Shown here: in pieces, positions 43,420 through 52,877 of the stretch
Layout of the letters: every line of letters begins with the position of its first letter
Position numbering within the stretch: the stretch's first letter is position 1
Assembly: GCF_009363435.1 (NCBI RefSeq)
Contig: NZ_CP045354.1
Span: forward strand, 4,554,501 to 4,618,500
Length of the DNA: 64,000 nucleotides
Source: Labrenzia sp. THAF82
Lineage (GTDB): Bacteria > Pseudomonadota > Alphaproteobacteria > Rhizobiales > Stappiaceae
Reading direction: 5' to 3'
The notes under the pieces: model-generated
Database searches by the model: none
The model's input: the letters and a program-made list of their open reading frames with translations, nothing else
What the model was told of the DNA's origin: nothing
Position numbers and translations under genes: made by a program

Positions 43420-44076
43420 CTACGACGAGGGGTCTGGAAACAACACTGGCGCGTTCCCCGCCGTCCATTTCGACCATTTGGGCATTACGGCTTGAAACTG
43501 TTCAGAAGTCTCAAATGCAGTAAGCCATGCTTTGATGGCAGTCCAAGCCTCTTCGTCGAACCATGTTCGGTCGGAATTGGCAAACTGACGGACAAAGGGA
43601 AGAATTGCGTAGTCGGCAAGTGACGCACGTTTTCCCATCAGCCAGGGGCCTTTCGACAAGCGCTTTTCCCACTGCCAGAGGATATCGGACGCAGCACCGC
43701 GCTCAGTTTCACGGTCAGCGTCCTGGTAGCGGGTATCGTATTTGTAACGGTCAAGATGGCGCTTGAATGGGCCGTCGCACATCTCGATCAACTCGAGTGC
43801 CTCATCAAGCGTCCCAACTTCGGGCTGCAACCAATGCTCTGGATCAGATTGACGCAGCGTCCACAGCATGATGTGCAAACTTTCATCGAGCACAGTGTTC
43901 CCTTCCTTCAGGCAAGGAACTGTTGCCGATGGCGACGTTTTCAGAAATTCAGGAGCCTTGTCACGCAGTACAATCTCGCGCAGTTCAACTGTTTTTCTGC
44001 TCGCGTGAAAAGCAAGACGCGCTCGAATTGCATAGGGACATCGCCGAAAGGAGTACAGAATTGGGTAGGTATTCAT
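43420..44076 (-). CDS. Glutathione S-transferase-like protein
   Basis: This 218-residue protein has an N-terminal thioredoxin-like domain with YSFRRCPYAIRARLAF (a C-P-x-x pattern near residue 14) and SATVPCLKEGNTVLDESLHIM (the cis-Pro and glutathione gamma-glutamyl site). An all-helical C-terminal domain follows. The cysteine motif and DEAWTAIKAWL ending resemble omega/StcD-like GSTs, which act as thiol transferases or dehydroascorbate-type reductases. It is a single gene, in the accessory block between degP and the first DUF2336 gene, from which it diverges. Confidence 0.82.
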   Translation of the reverse strand: MNTYPILYSFRRCPYAIRARLAFHASRKTVELREIVLRDKAPEFLKTSPSATVPCLKEGNTVLDESLHIMLWTLRQSDPEHWLQPEVGTLDEALELIEMCDGPFKRHLDRYKYDTRYQDADRETERGAASDILWQWEKRLSKGPWLMGKRASLADYAILPFVRQFANSDRTWFDEEAWTAIKAWLTAFETSEQFQAVMPKWSKWTAGNAPVLFPDPSS

Positions 44077-44203
44077 GCTTATTCTTTACTTCAATCATAA
44101 AGTGCAAAAAACACATTATGAAACCAATCAAATGCAACCTAAAGGCTTTTTCTTCACCGGTTGTAAATGAATTGCAGTGATACTTTTGACTTAGGATATC
44201 AAC

Positions 44204-45202
44204 ATGACTGAGTCGCTCCTTCAACTTGCAAAAGACAGTTCCGCCGACAAGAAACACGAGCTCGCAGAGCACGTGACCGGACTGCTTGTAGCACGGGCAA
44301 GCGACACTCGATCAGAAGAAACCAGTCTCCTGAACAATATGCTCGAAGGCGTTTACGATTCTCTGGAATTGGAAGCCCGGAAAACGATGTCCGAACGCCT
44401 TTGCACTGTTGAGGCGACTTCAAACAAGCTTGCCGTAGCAATGGCGGGCGATGAATTGCCGATTGCTCAGGCGGTTCTTGAGCGATCCAATTCCCTTCGC
44501 GAGGAAGATCTTCAGAACATCGCTGCAACCAAGGACGAAGCCTATCTGCTTGCGTTGGCCAAACGCGACCACATCAGCAAGGATCTTGGCGGTATTCTCG
44601 TCAAACGCGGCAGCAAGAAGGTTAAGCATGCGGTCGCTGCAAATCTGGGCGCCGAGATCACCATGCCGGTGTTCGAGACCCTGGTTAAGGACATGCCCAA
44701 ACAGCTGGGTGATCGCATCCGGCATCTGCGCAAGTCGAATGACGAACTGCTTGAGGACCTTTTCAAGGACGACGGAGAAATCGCTGCCGGCAAAGAGCTT
44801 GTCAAACGCCCGTCAAAGATCAGTCCGAAAGCCTGGCTGATGGGCATCAGGCTGAAGAAAACCAATCTGAACAAGGCAATCTATCAGCTCTCCATCGAGC
44901 ATAATCTTCTGGATGCCGTTGCACTGTTGTCCTTTTTCTGCGGACTGGACATGAAGTATGTTCACAACCTGATGGTTCGCTTTGATTCAACAGGTATCGC
45001 AACAGTTTGCCGTGCAACCGGTATTGGCGCGAAGGAATTTCAAGCCATCTGCAAGGAACGCTGCAAGCACTTGAAGTTTCCCGAAAGCACAGGCAGCAAG
45101 TGGTTGACCAACTATCACATGCTTGATGAGACCGATGCTCGGCGCTTGCTGTCGCTCATGAAGATGAAGCTGAAGGCGACAAAACAGGAAAAGGCCGCCT
45201 GA
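44204..45202 (+). CDS. DUF2336 protein, copy 1
   Basis: These 332 residues are a helical HEAT-like protein with the DUF2336 pattern. The start is SLLQLAKDSSADKKHELAEHVTGLL. Alternating alpha-helical repeats occupy the middle, including AQAVLERSNSLREEDLQNIA and ILVKRGSKKVKHAVAANLGAEI. The C-terminus has VHNLMVRFDSTGIATVCRATGI and ARRLLSLMKMKLK. It is clearly paralogous to the gene at 47376, with matching motifs along the whole length. The function of DUF2336 is not established; a protein-binding scaffold is plausible. AGGA precedes the ATG. Confidence 0.8.
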   Translation: MTESLLQLAKDSSADKKHELAEHVTGLLVARASDTRSEETSLLNNMLEGVYDSLELEARKTMSERLCTVEATSNKLAVAMAGDELPIAQAVLERSNSLREEDLQNIAATKDEAYLLALAKRDHISKDLGGILVKRGSKKVKHAVAANLGAEITMPVFETLVKDMPKQLGDRIRHLRKSNDELLEDLFKDDGEIAAGKELVKRPSKISPKAWLMGIRLKKTNLNKAIYQLSIEHNLLDAVALLSFFCGLDMKYVHNLMVRFDSTGIATVCRATGIGAKEFQAICKERCKHLKFPESTGSKWLTNYHMLDETDARRLLSLMKMKLKATKQEKAA

Positions 45203-45217
45203 CCGTTCTCAGAACGG
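45203..45217. terminator. Possible terminator hairpin after DUF2336 copy 1
   Basis: CCGTTCT-C-AGAACGG lies just past the stop of DUF2336 copy 1, facing the convergent LysR gene. A T-run (TCTTTTTATT) follows only about 20 bases later, so termination is uncertain. Confidence 0.35.
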
Positions 45218-45299
45218 CGAAGGCCATTTGCATTCACGTCTTTTTATTGAACTCCCTTGCGCAGACGGCGAAGCGGGTACTGTCATCTCTTCCCCTGCT

Positions 45300-46214
45300 T
45301 CAACGCCAGGCAACGGCGCTTGCAAGAATAGTCTCGATCGCTTTGATGGTTGCCCGAACTGACCCGGGCTGCAGTTTTTCATAAGCATGAAGTGCATAAA
45401 CAGGCGTTGGTTCGAGCGTGTGTTTGCTAAAAAGAGGCACAAGCCTTTTTGCGCGCAGGTCTTCAACAACGCCTATGTCCGGCAACAGTGCGACGCCCAA
45501 ACCTTCCCTAGCGAGTGCGGCGATGGCTTCTACGGTGTTGCTGCGAAAGCTTGTTTTGAAACAAAGCTTTATCGGATTGCCACCTTCTTGAGATTGAAGG
45601 ATGTGCTCCAGATTCTCAGGCTCACGCACGTGTGCAATGTAAGGCAGTGACTGCGCCCATTCCATGAAGGCCGGATCGTCGGCAGAAGGTGCAGCATCGA
45701 GCAGTTCAGGGGCAACGCAAAGCACGTCCCTCAAAGCGCCGACACGTCTTGCCTTCAAACTGCTGTCCGGCAGTTCGCCAACAGTCAGCGATACGTCAAT
45801 ACCCTCGGCAACCAGATCAAGCCGTTTGTCGTCAGCGATAACCTGCGGTGTCAGATGCGGAAACTGCCGCCTCACAAGCGCCATCGCCGGTGCTATGACA
45901 GTTGCAATCAATGCGTGGGGCGCGGTGATCGTGATCGGTCCAGATGGCCTGGCGCCAAAGGCTTCCATTTCCGTTTGCGCAAGTCGCGACAACGCAATCA
46001 GCTCTTTGCACTTCTGGTAGTACCGTTTGCCTGCAGGCGTGAGTGACAAACGTCGCGTCGTGCGTACGGCCAGCTTCACATCGAGCTGGGTTTCAAGTCG
46101 CTTCAGATTTTGGCTGACCGCCGACTTTGCCAGGTTCATATCTTCCGCAGCACGGGTAATCGAGCCAGTCTCAACTACAGTGACGAACGTTTGCGGCAAA
46201 ACGGATAACATCAT
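45300..46214 (-). CDS. LysR-family transcriptional regulator
   Basis: This 304-residue protein starts at the ATG at 46214 (MMLSVLPQTFVTVVETG). The winged helix-turn-helix is GSITRAAEDMNLAKSAVSQNLKRLE, followed by an effector-binding domain with GPITITAPHALIA and the usual C-terminus. The longer in-frame extension upstream would run through the promoter region and is rejected. It is divergent from the monooxygenase-like gene at 46318, its likely target. An inverted repeat of LysR type (46219-46237) overlaps its start region. Confidence 0.88.
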   Translation of the reverse strand: MMLSVLPQTFVTVVETGSITRAAEDMNLAKSAVSQNLKRLETQLDVKLAVRTTRRLSLTPAGKRYYQKCKELIALSRLAQTEMEAFGARPSGPITITAPHALIATVIAPAMALVRRQFPHLTPQVIADDKRLDLVAEGIDVSLTVGELPDSSLKARRVGALRDVLCVAPELLDAAPSADDPAFMEWAQSLPYIAHVREPENLEHILQSQEGGNPIKLCFKTSFRSNTVEAIAALAREGLGVALLPDIGVVEDLRAKRLVPLFSKHTLEPTPVYALHAYEKLQPGSVRATIKAIETILASAVAWR

Positions 46215-46218
46215 TTTT

Positions 46219-46237
46219 TGTTCTCTAAAAATGAACA
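46219..46237. promoter_or_regulatory. LysR-type inverted repeat
   Basis: TGTTC-N9-GAACA fits the T-N11-A type of LysR operator and sits between the LysR gene start and the divergent monooxygenase gene, suiting autoregulation plus activation. Confidence 0.4.
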
Positions 46238-46317
46238 GTATTTTCTTTTTTATACTCTTTTTGGAACAATAGAAACAACTCAAATTAGCGGCACCGGAAT
46301 TCAACACGGAGCCGATC

Positions 46318-46605
46318 ATGATCCACATTGTTACCTTTGAGTTGACCTCAGCAGACGGGGCGAGTGACAGCCTCGCCACCTGCCTGGAAACCATCCTGCC
46401 GGAGACCCGTCGTTTCGAAGGCTGCAAAGACGCTGAATTCGCCCTTTCTGAAAGCGCGCCTGCCCAGGCTTTGCTCATCGAGAAATGGCAATCGAAAACC
46501 GCCTTTGAAGCCTATCTGAACTGGCGCGTTGAAAGCGGCGACTATGCAAGGCTGCGCAAGCTTCTCGCCGCCGAACCTGCCCTCACTCACTTCACCCAAG
46601 CCTGA
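46318..46605 (+). CDS. Antibiotic biosynthesis monooxygenase-like (ABM) domain protein
   Basis: This 95-residue ferredoxin-like dimeric fold starts MIHIVTFELTSADG, then ETRRFEGCKDAEFALSES and LLIEKWQSKTAFEAYLNWR, as in ABM/YgiN proteins that oxidise quinones or remove reactive aldehydes. The conserved middle residues of the family are present; cofactor-free oxygenase activity is typical. It is followed 24 bases later by a secreted SnoaL-like protein gene, likely in one operon controlled by the divergent LysR. Confidence 0.78.
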   Translation: MIHIVTFELTSADGASDSLATCLETILPETRRFEGCKDAEFALSESAPAQALLIEKWQSKTAFEAYLNWRVESGDYARLRKLLAAEPALTHFTQA

Positions 46606-46629
46606 CACCTACATTAGGGAACCAGACCA

Positions 46630-47094
46630 ATGAAACTGAAACATACACTCACCGCCATTGTCGCAATCCTCGCCCTGACCGGTGGACAAAGCTTCGCGCA
46701 GGAAGCACAGACGCGTGCTGCGAGCGAATACGAACTCAGCACCGCCGTTGCAAAGGCCAGCCGTGCCTGGCGCGATGCCTTCAATGCTGGTGACGCAACC
46801 GCAGCTGCAGCGCTTTATGAAGAAGACGCTATCATGGTCGCCAAACCGTTCGGAACATTCAAAGGCCGTGACGCCATTGAAGCGTTCTGGACAAAACTCA
46901 TTGAAGATGGATTTGATGATGTCGTCTACTTCAACACATCAACCACAATCGTTGACAAAAGTCTGACCTCCGCGCGCGTCGCGGCAGATTGGAAAATGAA
47001 CAATGCACAAGGGATCATCACCAATGAGCATTGGGTCCTGCAACCTGACGGCAGTGTCCTGTTGCGCGAAGATCATTTCGAGGTTGCTCAGTAA
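46630..47094 (+). CDS. Secreted SnoaL/DUF4440-like protein
   Basis: This 154-residue protein has a signal peptide (residues 1-23, ending SFAQ) and an NTF2-like cone fold: VAKASRAWRDAFNAGDATAAAALYEEDAIMVAKPFGTFKGRDAIEAFW is the classic DUF4440/SnoaL start. It would act in the periplasm as a small-molecule-binding or cyclase-type protein; the ligand is unknown. It is probably cotranscribed with the ABM-domain gene. Confidence 0.75.
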   Translation: MKLKHTLTAIVAILALTGGQSFAQEAQTRAASEYELSTAVAKASRAWRDAFNAGDATAAAALYEEDAIMVAKPFGTFKGRDAIEAFWTKLIEDGFDDVVYFNTSTTIVDKSLTSARVAADWKMNNAQGIITNEHWVLQPDGSVLLREDHFEVAQ

Positions 47095-47262
47095 AAACGG
47101 AGGCCCTATCCATCGCCTTTGAGCACCTCCTAACTCCCTCGAAAGGCTCCACTCCCGACCTGCGCGTCCGAGAACGATGCGTGGGTCGATTTCGAGTACG
47201 CCGATGCGACAATGGAAAGAGCTCTGAACACTTGCATTTGCTGCGTCGCCCCGCTCCTTCAC

Positions 47263-47276
47263 TGTGATTTTTCACA
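47263..47276. promoter_or_regulatory. Inverted repeat TGTGA-N4-TCACA upstream of DUF2336 copy 2
   Basis: TGTGATTTTTCACA has CRP/FNR-type half-sites but a 4-base spacer rather than 6, about 100 bases before the DUF2336 copy 2 start. It could bind a related factor; a true CRP site is doubtful. Confidence 0.3.
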
Positions 47277-47375
47277 ATGTATCCAAGATTAATTGAATTT
47301 TTTTGGTGCGTTTTATCCAGTTGTAAACGGTCTATACGGTAGTCCTGAAGGTCAAAAGAACGGATTGGCCCCGAT

Positions 47376-48458
47376 ATGATCGAAGATATTCTTAATCTCG
47401 CCCAGGAAACCACGCCGGAAAAACGCCATCAGCTCGTCGAACATGTTACCGAGCTGTTTGTAAATGGTGCGGACAGTTACCAGACCGAAGAGATCACACT
47501 CTTCAATACGGTGCTTGAAAAGATGTTGCCGACGATGGAGCGGGAACAGAAGAAAGACGTGTCCGAACAGTTGGCCCCGATCGACAGCACGTCAACGGAG
47601 ATTGCCAACCAGTTGGCCCGCGAAGAGATCGATATCGCCCGTCCGATGCTAACCCAATCCAAAGCACTGGCAAGCGAAGACATTCTCCGTTTAGCCAAGA
47701 CAATGGGGCAAGGTCACCTGCTGGCCATTTCCAAGCGCGACAATCTTGAACCAAAGGTCACCGACGTTCTTCTGGAGCGTGGTGAAAGCCCGGTCAAACA
47801 GTCCGTTGCCGCCAACTCCGGAGCAGAATTCTCCGATTGGGGCTCCCGCCTGCTCATCAAGCTCGCCGAACGCGATGACAAGATCCGCGACGCGATGATG
47901 GAACGGGCAGACGTCAGCGAAGCGGACTATGAGAAGCTCATCGCACAGATGCCGAGCGAGCAACAAAAGCGCATTCGTGAGATGCGGTCGCAAAACGAAG
48001 AACTCATTCACGACCTCTTCCACAAGGCAAGCAAGGTCGTTGCCAGCTCGAAACTGGAACGCAAGGCAACCCGGATCGACTCCAAGGCTGTCCTGAAAGA
48101 AATCCGTGCCGGCCAGCGCACGCTCGGCAAGGCCATTACCAAACTGGCACTGTCAAACAACCTGCTGGATATTTGTTTTCTGCTCGCAGAAATGGCTGGC
48201 CTGGAACAGAAATACGTCACCAACGTCATGGTTCGGTACGACGCAACAGGTGTAGCCGTTCTTTGTCGCGCACTTGGCGTGGACAACACAGACTACACCG
48301 CATTGTGCAAGGCACGCGCCATGCACAACAAGCAGCCGCAATCGACCGTGGAAAACTGGATAAACGACTATCAGTCGCTGACGGACCGGGATGCGCGCCG
48401 CCTGCTGTCCTTCATGAAAATCCGCCTTTCATCGCTCGAAAGCGAGGCAGCTGCCTAA
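47376..48458 (+). CDS. DUF2336 protein, copy 2
   Basis: This 360-residue helical protein is paralogous to the one at 44204: ILNLAQETTPEKRHQLVEHVTELF aligns with its start, PMLTQSKALASEDILRLAKT with the middle, and the C-terminal YVTNVMVRYDATGVAVLCRALGV and ARRLLSFMKIRL match closely. It is 28 residues longer, the extra part lying around residues 150-180. The two copies bracket the LysR/ABM/SnoaL module. The function is not established. A hairpin overlaps its stop (48444-48474). Confidence 0.8.
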   Translation: MIEDILNLAQETTPEKRHQLVEHVTELFVNGADSYQTEEITLFNTVLEKMLPTMEREQKKDVSEQLAPIDSTSTEIANQLAREEIDIARPMLTQSKALASEDILRLAKTMGQGHLLAISKRDNLEPKVTDVLLERGESPVKQSVAANSGAEFSDWGSRLLIKLAERDDKIRDAMMERADVSEADYEKLIAQMPSEQQKRIREMRSQNEELIHDLFHKASKVVASSKLERKATRIDSKAVLKEIRAGQRTLGKAITKLALSNNLLDICFLLAEMAGLEQKYVTNVMVRYDATGVAVLCRALGVDNTDYTALCKARAMHNKQPQSTVENWINDYQSLTDRDARRLLSFMKIRLSSLESEAAA

Positions 48459-48474
48459 CTCAGTCAGCTGCCTC
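48444..48474. repeat. Hairpin over the stop of DUF2336 copy 2
   Basis: GAGGCAGCTG and CAGCTGCCTC are perfect 10-bp arms separated by 11 bases, spanning the stop codon. The next gene is convergent, so it may serve as a terminator for either side despite having only a distant T-run. Confidence 0.45.
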
Positions 48475-48489
48475 TCCTGAGGGCAGGCT

Positions 48490-49725
48490 CTATTTTGCGT
48501 CTTCGCGGGTCACAACAGCAGCACCAGCTTCCAGTGTCCGATGGACTGGACACTTGTCGGCTATTTCAAGCATGCGCGCGCGCGTTTGGGCATCCAGATC
48601 GCCTTCCAGAGAGATAACGCGCTCGAAGCGATCGATCTTGCCGCCCCGGGCTTTCTGCTCCTCAGAGCACTCCTGGCAATCGGCCGCATGCACCTTGTCA
48701 TGAAAAACCCGCGTCCCGATGCGGTCAAGTTGCAGCCCCTTGCGGTCGGCATACATGCGCAACGTCATCACCGTACAGGCGCCGAGAGCTGCCGACAGGT
48801 AGCCGTAGGGTGACGGGCCGCTGTCCAAACCGCCATAAGAAGTCGGTTCATCGGCAATCAACCGATGATGGCCAGCAGCAACCATCGCCTGGAACTTGCC
48901 CTGCCCCGTCTCGACGACATCAACGCCTTCCGATACCGGGGCATTCTTCGTCCCTTCGTCCATGTCGAGATATCCACTTGCCCAACCGGCGATGACACGC
49001 GCCGCATAGGCCGCGTCCTCGCTTCGAGTGAGCAGATGATCCGCCTTGTCGAGCGATACAAAACTCTTCGGGTGTTTGGCAGCGACGAAAATACTGGTCG
49101 CGTTGTCAATGCCGACTGTTTCATCCAGAGGCGCGTGCAGAACAAGCAACGGTTTGCCGAGTTTGGCCGTTTTTGATTTCACGGACTGCGCCTCCAGATC
49201 CTCCAGAAACTCCTTCCGTATGGTGAAGGTCCGGCCTGCGAGATCAACTTCGCCAAGGCCCTTTTCCCGAATTTCGTCTTCCGCCCCTTTGAAATTGTGG
49301 ATCACATGATCGGCGTCAGAAGGCGCTCCGATGGTCACCACCGCGCGCACTTCAGGAATGTCGCCAGCAACGCTCAAGACAGCAGCTCCCCCAAGGGAGT
49401 GGCCGATAATGAGCTGCGGTGCTTCGTAGTTCTTGCGCAAAAAGTCGGCGGCCAGCTTCAGGTCTTCGACGTTGGAAGAAAATCCGGTGGACGAAAAATC
49501 ACCCCCACTGCCGCCAAGTCCAGTGAAGTCGAAGCGAAGAACTGCAATACCCTCGGCCGAAAGAGCACCAGCAATGTGGCGCGCGGCAGGGATGTCTTTT
49601 GAGCAGGTAAAGCAATGAGCGAACAATGCAAATGCCCGAATCTTGCCAGCCGGAAGATCCAACCGCGCCGCCAGTTTTGCACCATGCGCGCCGTCAAATT
49701 CCAGTTTCTGCGGTCGACTTGCCAT
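48490..49725 (-). CDS. Alpha/beta hydrolase fused to OsmC-like domain
   Basis: These 411 residues start at the ATG at 49725 (GGAGGG upstream). Residues 1-250 are an alpha/beta hydrolase with nucleophile S110 in GHSLGGAAVL and a late histidine in DKADHLLT. Residues 270-411 are an OsmC/Ohr domain with GPSPYGYLSAALGACTVMTLRMYADRKG carrying the reactive cysteine and a second cysteine pair in HAADCQECSE. OsmC proteins reduce organic hydroperoxides; the fusion suggests an esterase acting on the same or a linked substrate. The fused form is known in proteobacteria. Confidence 0.85.
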   Translation of the reverse strand: MASRPQKLEFDGAHGAKLAARLDLPAGKIRAFALFAHCFTCSKDIPAARHIAGALSAEGIAVLRFDFTGLGGSGGDFSSTGFSSNVEDLKLAADFLRKNYEAPQLIIGHSLGGAAVLSVAGDIPEVRAVVTIGAPSDADHVIHNFKGAEDEIREKGLGEVDLAGRTFTIRKEFLEDLEAQSVKSKTAKLGKPLLVLHAPLDETVGIDNATSIFVAAKHPKSFVSLDKADHLLTRSEDAAYAARVIAGWASGYLDMDEGTKNAPVSEGVDVVETGQGKFQAMVAAGHHRLIADEPTSYGGLDSGPSPYGYLSAALGACTVMTLRMYADRKGLQLDRIGTRVFHDKVHAADCQECSEEQKARGGKIDRFERVISLEGDLDAQTRARMLEIADKCPVHRTLEAGAAVVTREDAK

Positions 49726-49842
49726 ATCAAGGCCCTCCAGCGTTTGTCTGCGCCAGAGGTAAGCACGAGCAATTGCCATGCAAGTCACGCCTTGGTGTGA
49801 ACAGTGTGATCCGCACTCACAGGCGCTGAGCCGGCTGCAAAG

Positions 49843-50328
49843 TCAGTCCGTTTTTTCCAGCAAGGCTTTGAGGCGCTGCTCTTCTTCAGCTGAGAGTTTC
49901 GTATGCGCCGAGCCTGCCTCGGCCTGCAATCGTTTCGAGCGCCCTCGAAGCGTCAGGACAATTGCGATCATGCCGGCGATCAGGGAAATCGGGCCAGCTG
50001 CCCACAAAAGGATCGTATGCCAGGCAAGCCTGGGCTTCAGCAAAACAAATTCGCCGTAGCGCGACACCAGATAGTCGATCACCTGCTTGTCGCTGTCACC
50101 AGCCACAAGCCTTTCGCGTACGAGGACCCGCAGGTCTTTTGCCAAAGGTGCATCGCTGTCATCAATGGACTGGTTCTGGCACACCATGCAGCGGAGTTCA
50201 GCTGAAAGCGCTCGTGCACGCTGTTCCAAAACCGGGTCATCCAGGACCTCGTCCGGTGTGACAGCGTTTGCAGAGGGAACCATCAAGCAGAAACTCAGGA
50301 CGATGGCTGAAAAGTATGTCTTCCACAT
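49843..50328 (-). CDS. cycL: Cytochrome c maturation protein CcmH (CycL)
   Basis: This 161-residue protein has a signal sequence, the thiol-reducing motif LRCMVCQNQ (C47, C50) and a single C-terminal membrane segment near 104-124. It keeps apocytochrome cysteines reduced for heme attachment in the periplasm. It ends the cycHJKL operon, 4 bases after cycK. Confidence 0.95.
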   Translation of the reverse strand: MWKTYFSAIVLSFCLMVPSANAVTPDEVLDDPVLEQRARALSAELRCMVCQNQSIDDSDAPLAKDLRVLVRERLVAGDSDKQVIDYLVSRYGEFVLLKPRLAWHTILLWAAGPISLIAGMIAIVLTLRGRSKRLQAEAGSAHTKLSAEEEQRLKALLEKTD

Positions 50329-50332
50329 GGGT

Positions 50333-52324
50333 CTACTCTGCCGGTGCTGGCGCTGCCGCCGCGGTGCGTTTTCGTGAGGGTTTGGGCGCGCCGACGCGAA
50401 GACGCCTGTCAGCCATCGAGAAGACCGCCCCGAGTGACATGATCACGCAGCCAATCCAGATCAATGTGATCATCGGCTTGAAATAGACCCTGACATCAAC
50501 CGCGCCATCGCCGCGACTCTCACCAAGCGACAAATAGACCTGAGAAAATCCGGTCGTGTAAATCCCGGCTTCCGTCGTTGGCATTTGCCGCGCGGTATAA
50601 ACCCTTTTGGATGGATCGAGTTCGCTGACAACGACTCCACCTTTGCGGATCGTGAAGTGACCGACCTCTTCGGTGTAGTTGGGTCCCCGCCTGGGAGCGG
50701 CTCCGTCAAAGGTTACCTGATAACCGGACAGCTCAACCGAGTCGCCGGGACGCATTGTCTGAATGTGTTCTTCCTGAAAAGCGGATGCGGTCACAATACC
50801 AAGAACCGTCACCCCGACACCGAAATGCGCAACCGCAGTTCCCCAGGCTGAGCCCGGAAGTCCCCAAAGTCTGGAGATGCCCCGCTTCAAGCCGATTTCA
50901 AACAGCTTCACGCGCGTCAGGATCTCAGAAACCGCACCGGCCATGACCCATACACCCAGACCGACACCGAGCGGCGCCAGGACCTTTTCCATGCCCCAGA
51001 GCCAGAATGTGAACAGGGTCATTGCCAGCGCAATACCCAGTGCAACGTAAAGCCTCTGACAGGCCGCCAGCAGGTCCCCTCGCTTCCAGGAGAGTATCGG
51101 TCCGAAGGGAACCGCCATCAAAAGCGGTATCATCAACGGTCCGAATGTCAGGTTGAAGAACGGTGCGCCGACGGAGATCGTTTCACCCGTTATCGCGTCC
51201 AGCACCAGGGGATAAAGCGTGCCGACAAAAACGGCCGCGCAGGCGGCTGTCAGGAAGAGGTTGTTCAGAACAAGCCCTCCCTCCCGACTGATCGGGGCAA
51301 ACAATCCGCCTTGCTTCAACATCGGCGCACGCCAGGCATAAAGCGCCAGAGAACCACCGATGAAGAAGCACAACAAGCCGAGGATGAACACACCACGCGC
51401 AGGGTCGGTAGCGAATGCATGTACTGAGGTGAGGACACCCGAACGGACAAGGAAGGTTCCAAGAAGCGAGAGCGAAAAGGTGAAGATCGCCAGCAGGATC
51501 GTCCAGACCTTCAACGCTTCGCGCTTTTCCATGACGATGGCGGAATGCAAAAGCGCAGTCCCGGCCAGCCAGGGCATGAAACTGGCATTCTCAACCGGAT
51601 CCCAGAACCACCAGCCACCCCAGCCGAGCTCGTAGTAGGCCCAGTACGAGCCCATCGCGATGCCGAGTGTGAGAAAGCACCAGGCAAGCAGTGTCCACGG
51701 GCGGACCCATCGTGCCCACGCGGCGTCAGTCCGCCCCAGGATCAGGGCAGCAACCGCGAATGAAAAGGTGATGGAAAACCCGACATAGCCGACATAGAGA
51801 AGCGGCGGATGGATTGCCAGGCCAATGTCCTGAAGGATCGGATTGAGATCCGCGCCTTCCAGCGGCGGGTTCACAACCCGCTGGAACGGATTTGACGTTG
51901 CCAGAAGGAACAGTATGAAACCGGCGGTCACCCAGCCTTGAACGGCAAGGGTCAGAGCCCTGAGATCAGCCGGCAGGTTGCCGCCGAAAAAGCCAACCAA
52001 GGCGCCGAAAAACACCAGGATAAGCACCCAGAGCAACATCGACCCTTCGTGATTGCCCCAAACCCCTGTGAACTTATAGAGGAACGGCTTTGCCGAATGT
52101 GAATTCTGCACGACGTTCAGAACGGAAAAGTCAGAATTCAGGTAAGCCAGGGTCAGGACAATGAAGGATATCAAGACCAGGATGAAAAGCATCACGGAGA
52201 CTGGAGAGGCAACCGCCATCAGCCGTTCGTTTCCCGTGATACCGCCCCAGAATGGGATGATGGATTGCACCAGCGTCAGAGCGAACGCGAGTACCAGCGC
52301 ATAGTGTCCGAATTCGATGATCAT
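50333..52324 (-). CDS. cycK: Cytochrome c heme lyase subunit CcmF (CycK)
   Basis: This 663-residue membrane protein has about 14-15 membrane segments. The tryptophan-rich WWD-type domain ([25 protein letters not shown], near residues 228-252) handles heme, and conserved loop histidines include [10 protein letters not shown] near 90 and [11 protein letters not shown] near 172. It joins heme from CcmE to apocytochrome c together with CcmH and CcmI. It is flanked by cycJ (37 bases upstream) and cycL (4 bases downstream). Confidence 0.95.
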   Translation of the reverse strand: MIIEFGHYALVLAFALTLVQSIIPFWGGITGNERLMAVASPVSVMLFILVLISFIVLTLAYLNSDFSVLNVVQNSHSAKPFLYKFTGVWGNHEGSMLLWVLILVFFGALVGFFGGNLPADLRALTLAVQGWVTAGFILFLLATSNPFQRVVNPPLEGADLNPILQDIGLAIHPPLLYVGYVGFSITFSFAVAALILGRTDAAWARWVRPWTLLAWCFLTLGIAMGSYWAYYELGWGGWWFWDPVENASFMPWLAGTALLHSAIVMEKREALKVWTILLAIFTFSLSLLGTFLVRSGVLTSVHAFATDPARGVFILGLLCFFIGGSLALYAWRAPMLKQGGLFAPISREGGLVLNNLFLTAACAAVFVGTLYPLVLDAITGETISVGAPFFNLTFGPLMIPLLMAVPFGPILSWKRGDLLAACQRLYVALGIALAMTLFTFWLWGMEKVLAPLGVGLGVWVMAGAVSEILTRVKLFEIGLKRGISRLWGLPGSAWGTAVAHFGVGVTVLGIVTASAFQEEHIQTMRPGDSVELSGYQVTFDGAAPRRGPNYTEEVGHFTIRKGGVVVSELDPSKRVYTARQMPTTEAGIYTTGFSQVYLSLGESRGDGAVDVRVYFKPMITLIWIGCVIMSLGAVFSMADRRLRVGAPKPSRKRTAAAAPAPAE

Positions 52325-52361
52325 CGTCGGCCTTTAAGTCCCGTCCATTTCGACCGCAAAT

Positions 52362-52811
52362 CTAGTTTGCCGTCGCCTCTCCACCTTGCCAGTGCCCTTG
52401 ATCCTTCAGGGCTTCGGCAACCTCCTTGGGCATATAGTTCTCGTCGTGTTTTGCCAGAACGCTGTCTGCGACGAAAATACCGTTGGTCCCGATGATACCT
52501 TCCGTGACAACACCCTGCCCCTCACGGAAGAGATCCGGCAGAATACCTTTATAGGACACCTGAACCACGTTCTCCATGTCGGTCACGCGGAATTCAACCT
52601 GAGCGTTGTCAGAGCGGACGATGGAACCTTCTTCGACAAGACCACCCAGTCTGATGCGTTGTCCGTCGGGGATCGTGTTTTGCGTGATGTCAGTTGGACT
52701 TTGGAAAAAGACGATCTGATCATTTAGGGCAAATAGGATCAGCCCAAGCGCCACGGCCAGAACGGCACCAGCCGATCCGATCAGGGTCAATCTCATTTGT
52801 TTTCTTGTCAT
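52362..52811 (-). CDS. cycJ: Heme chaperone CcmE (CycJ)
   Basis: This 149-residue protein starts at the ATG at 52811 ([12 protein letters not shown]), the usual CcmE start; an ATG at 52856 would add 15 unconserved residues. There is one membrane anchor (residues 8-29) and a periplasmic OB-fold. The heme-binding histidine is H122 with Y126 in [12 protein letters not shown]. It carries heme covalently before transfer by CcmF. Confidence 0.95.
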   Translation of the reverse strand: MTRKQMRLTLIGSAGAVLAVALGLILFALNDQIVFFQSPTDITQNTIPDGQRIRLGGLVEEGSIVRSDNAQVEFRVTDMENVVQVSYKGILPDLFREGQGVVTEGIIGTNGIFVADSVLAKHDENYMPKEVAEALKDQGHWQGGEATAN

Positions 52812-52877
52812 GGCTTTGCGTCCGAATTTCAATTGCGAAGTCGTTTGGGCCCCCAAATGTCCCTCACTCGGCTCCGT

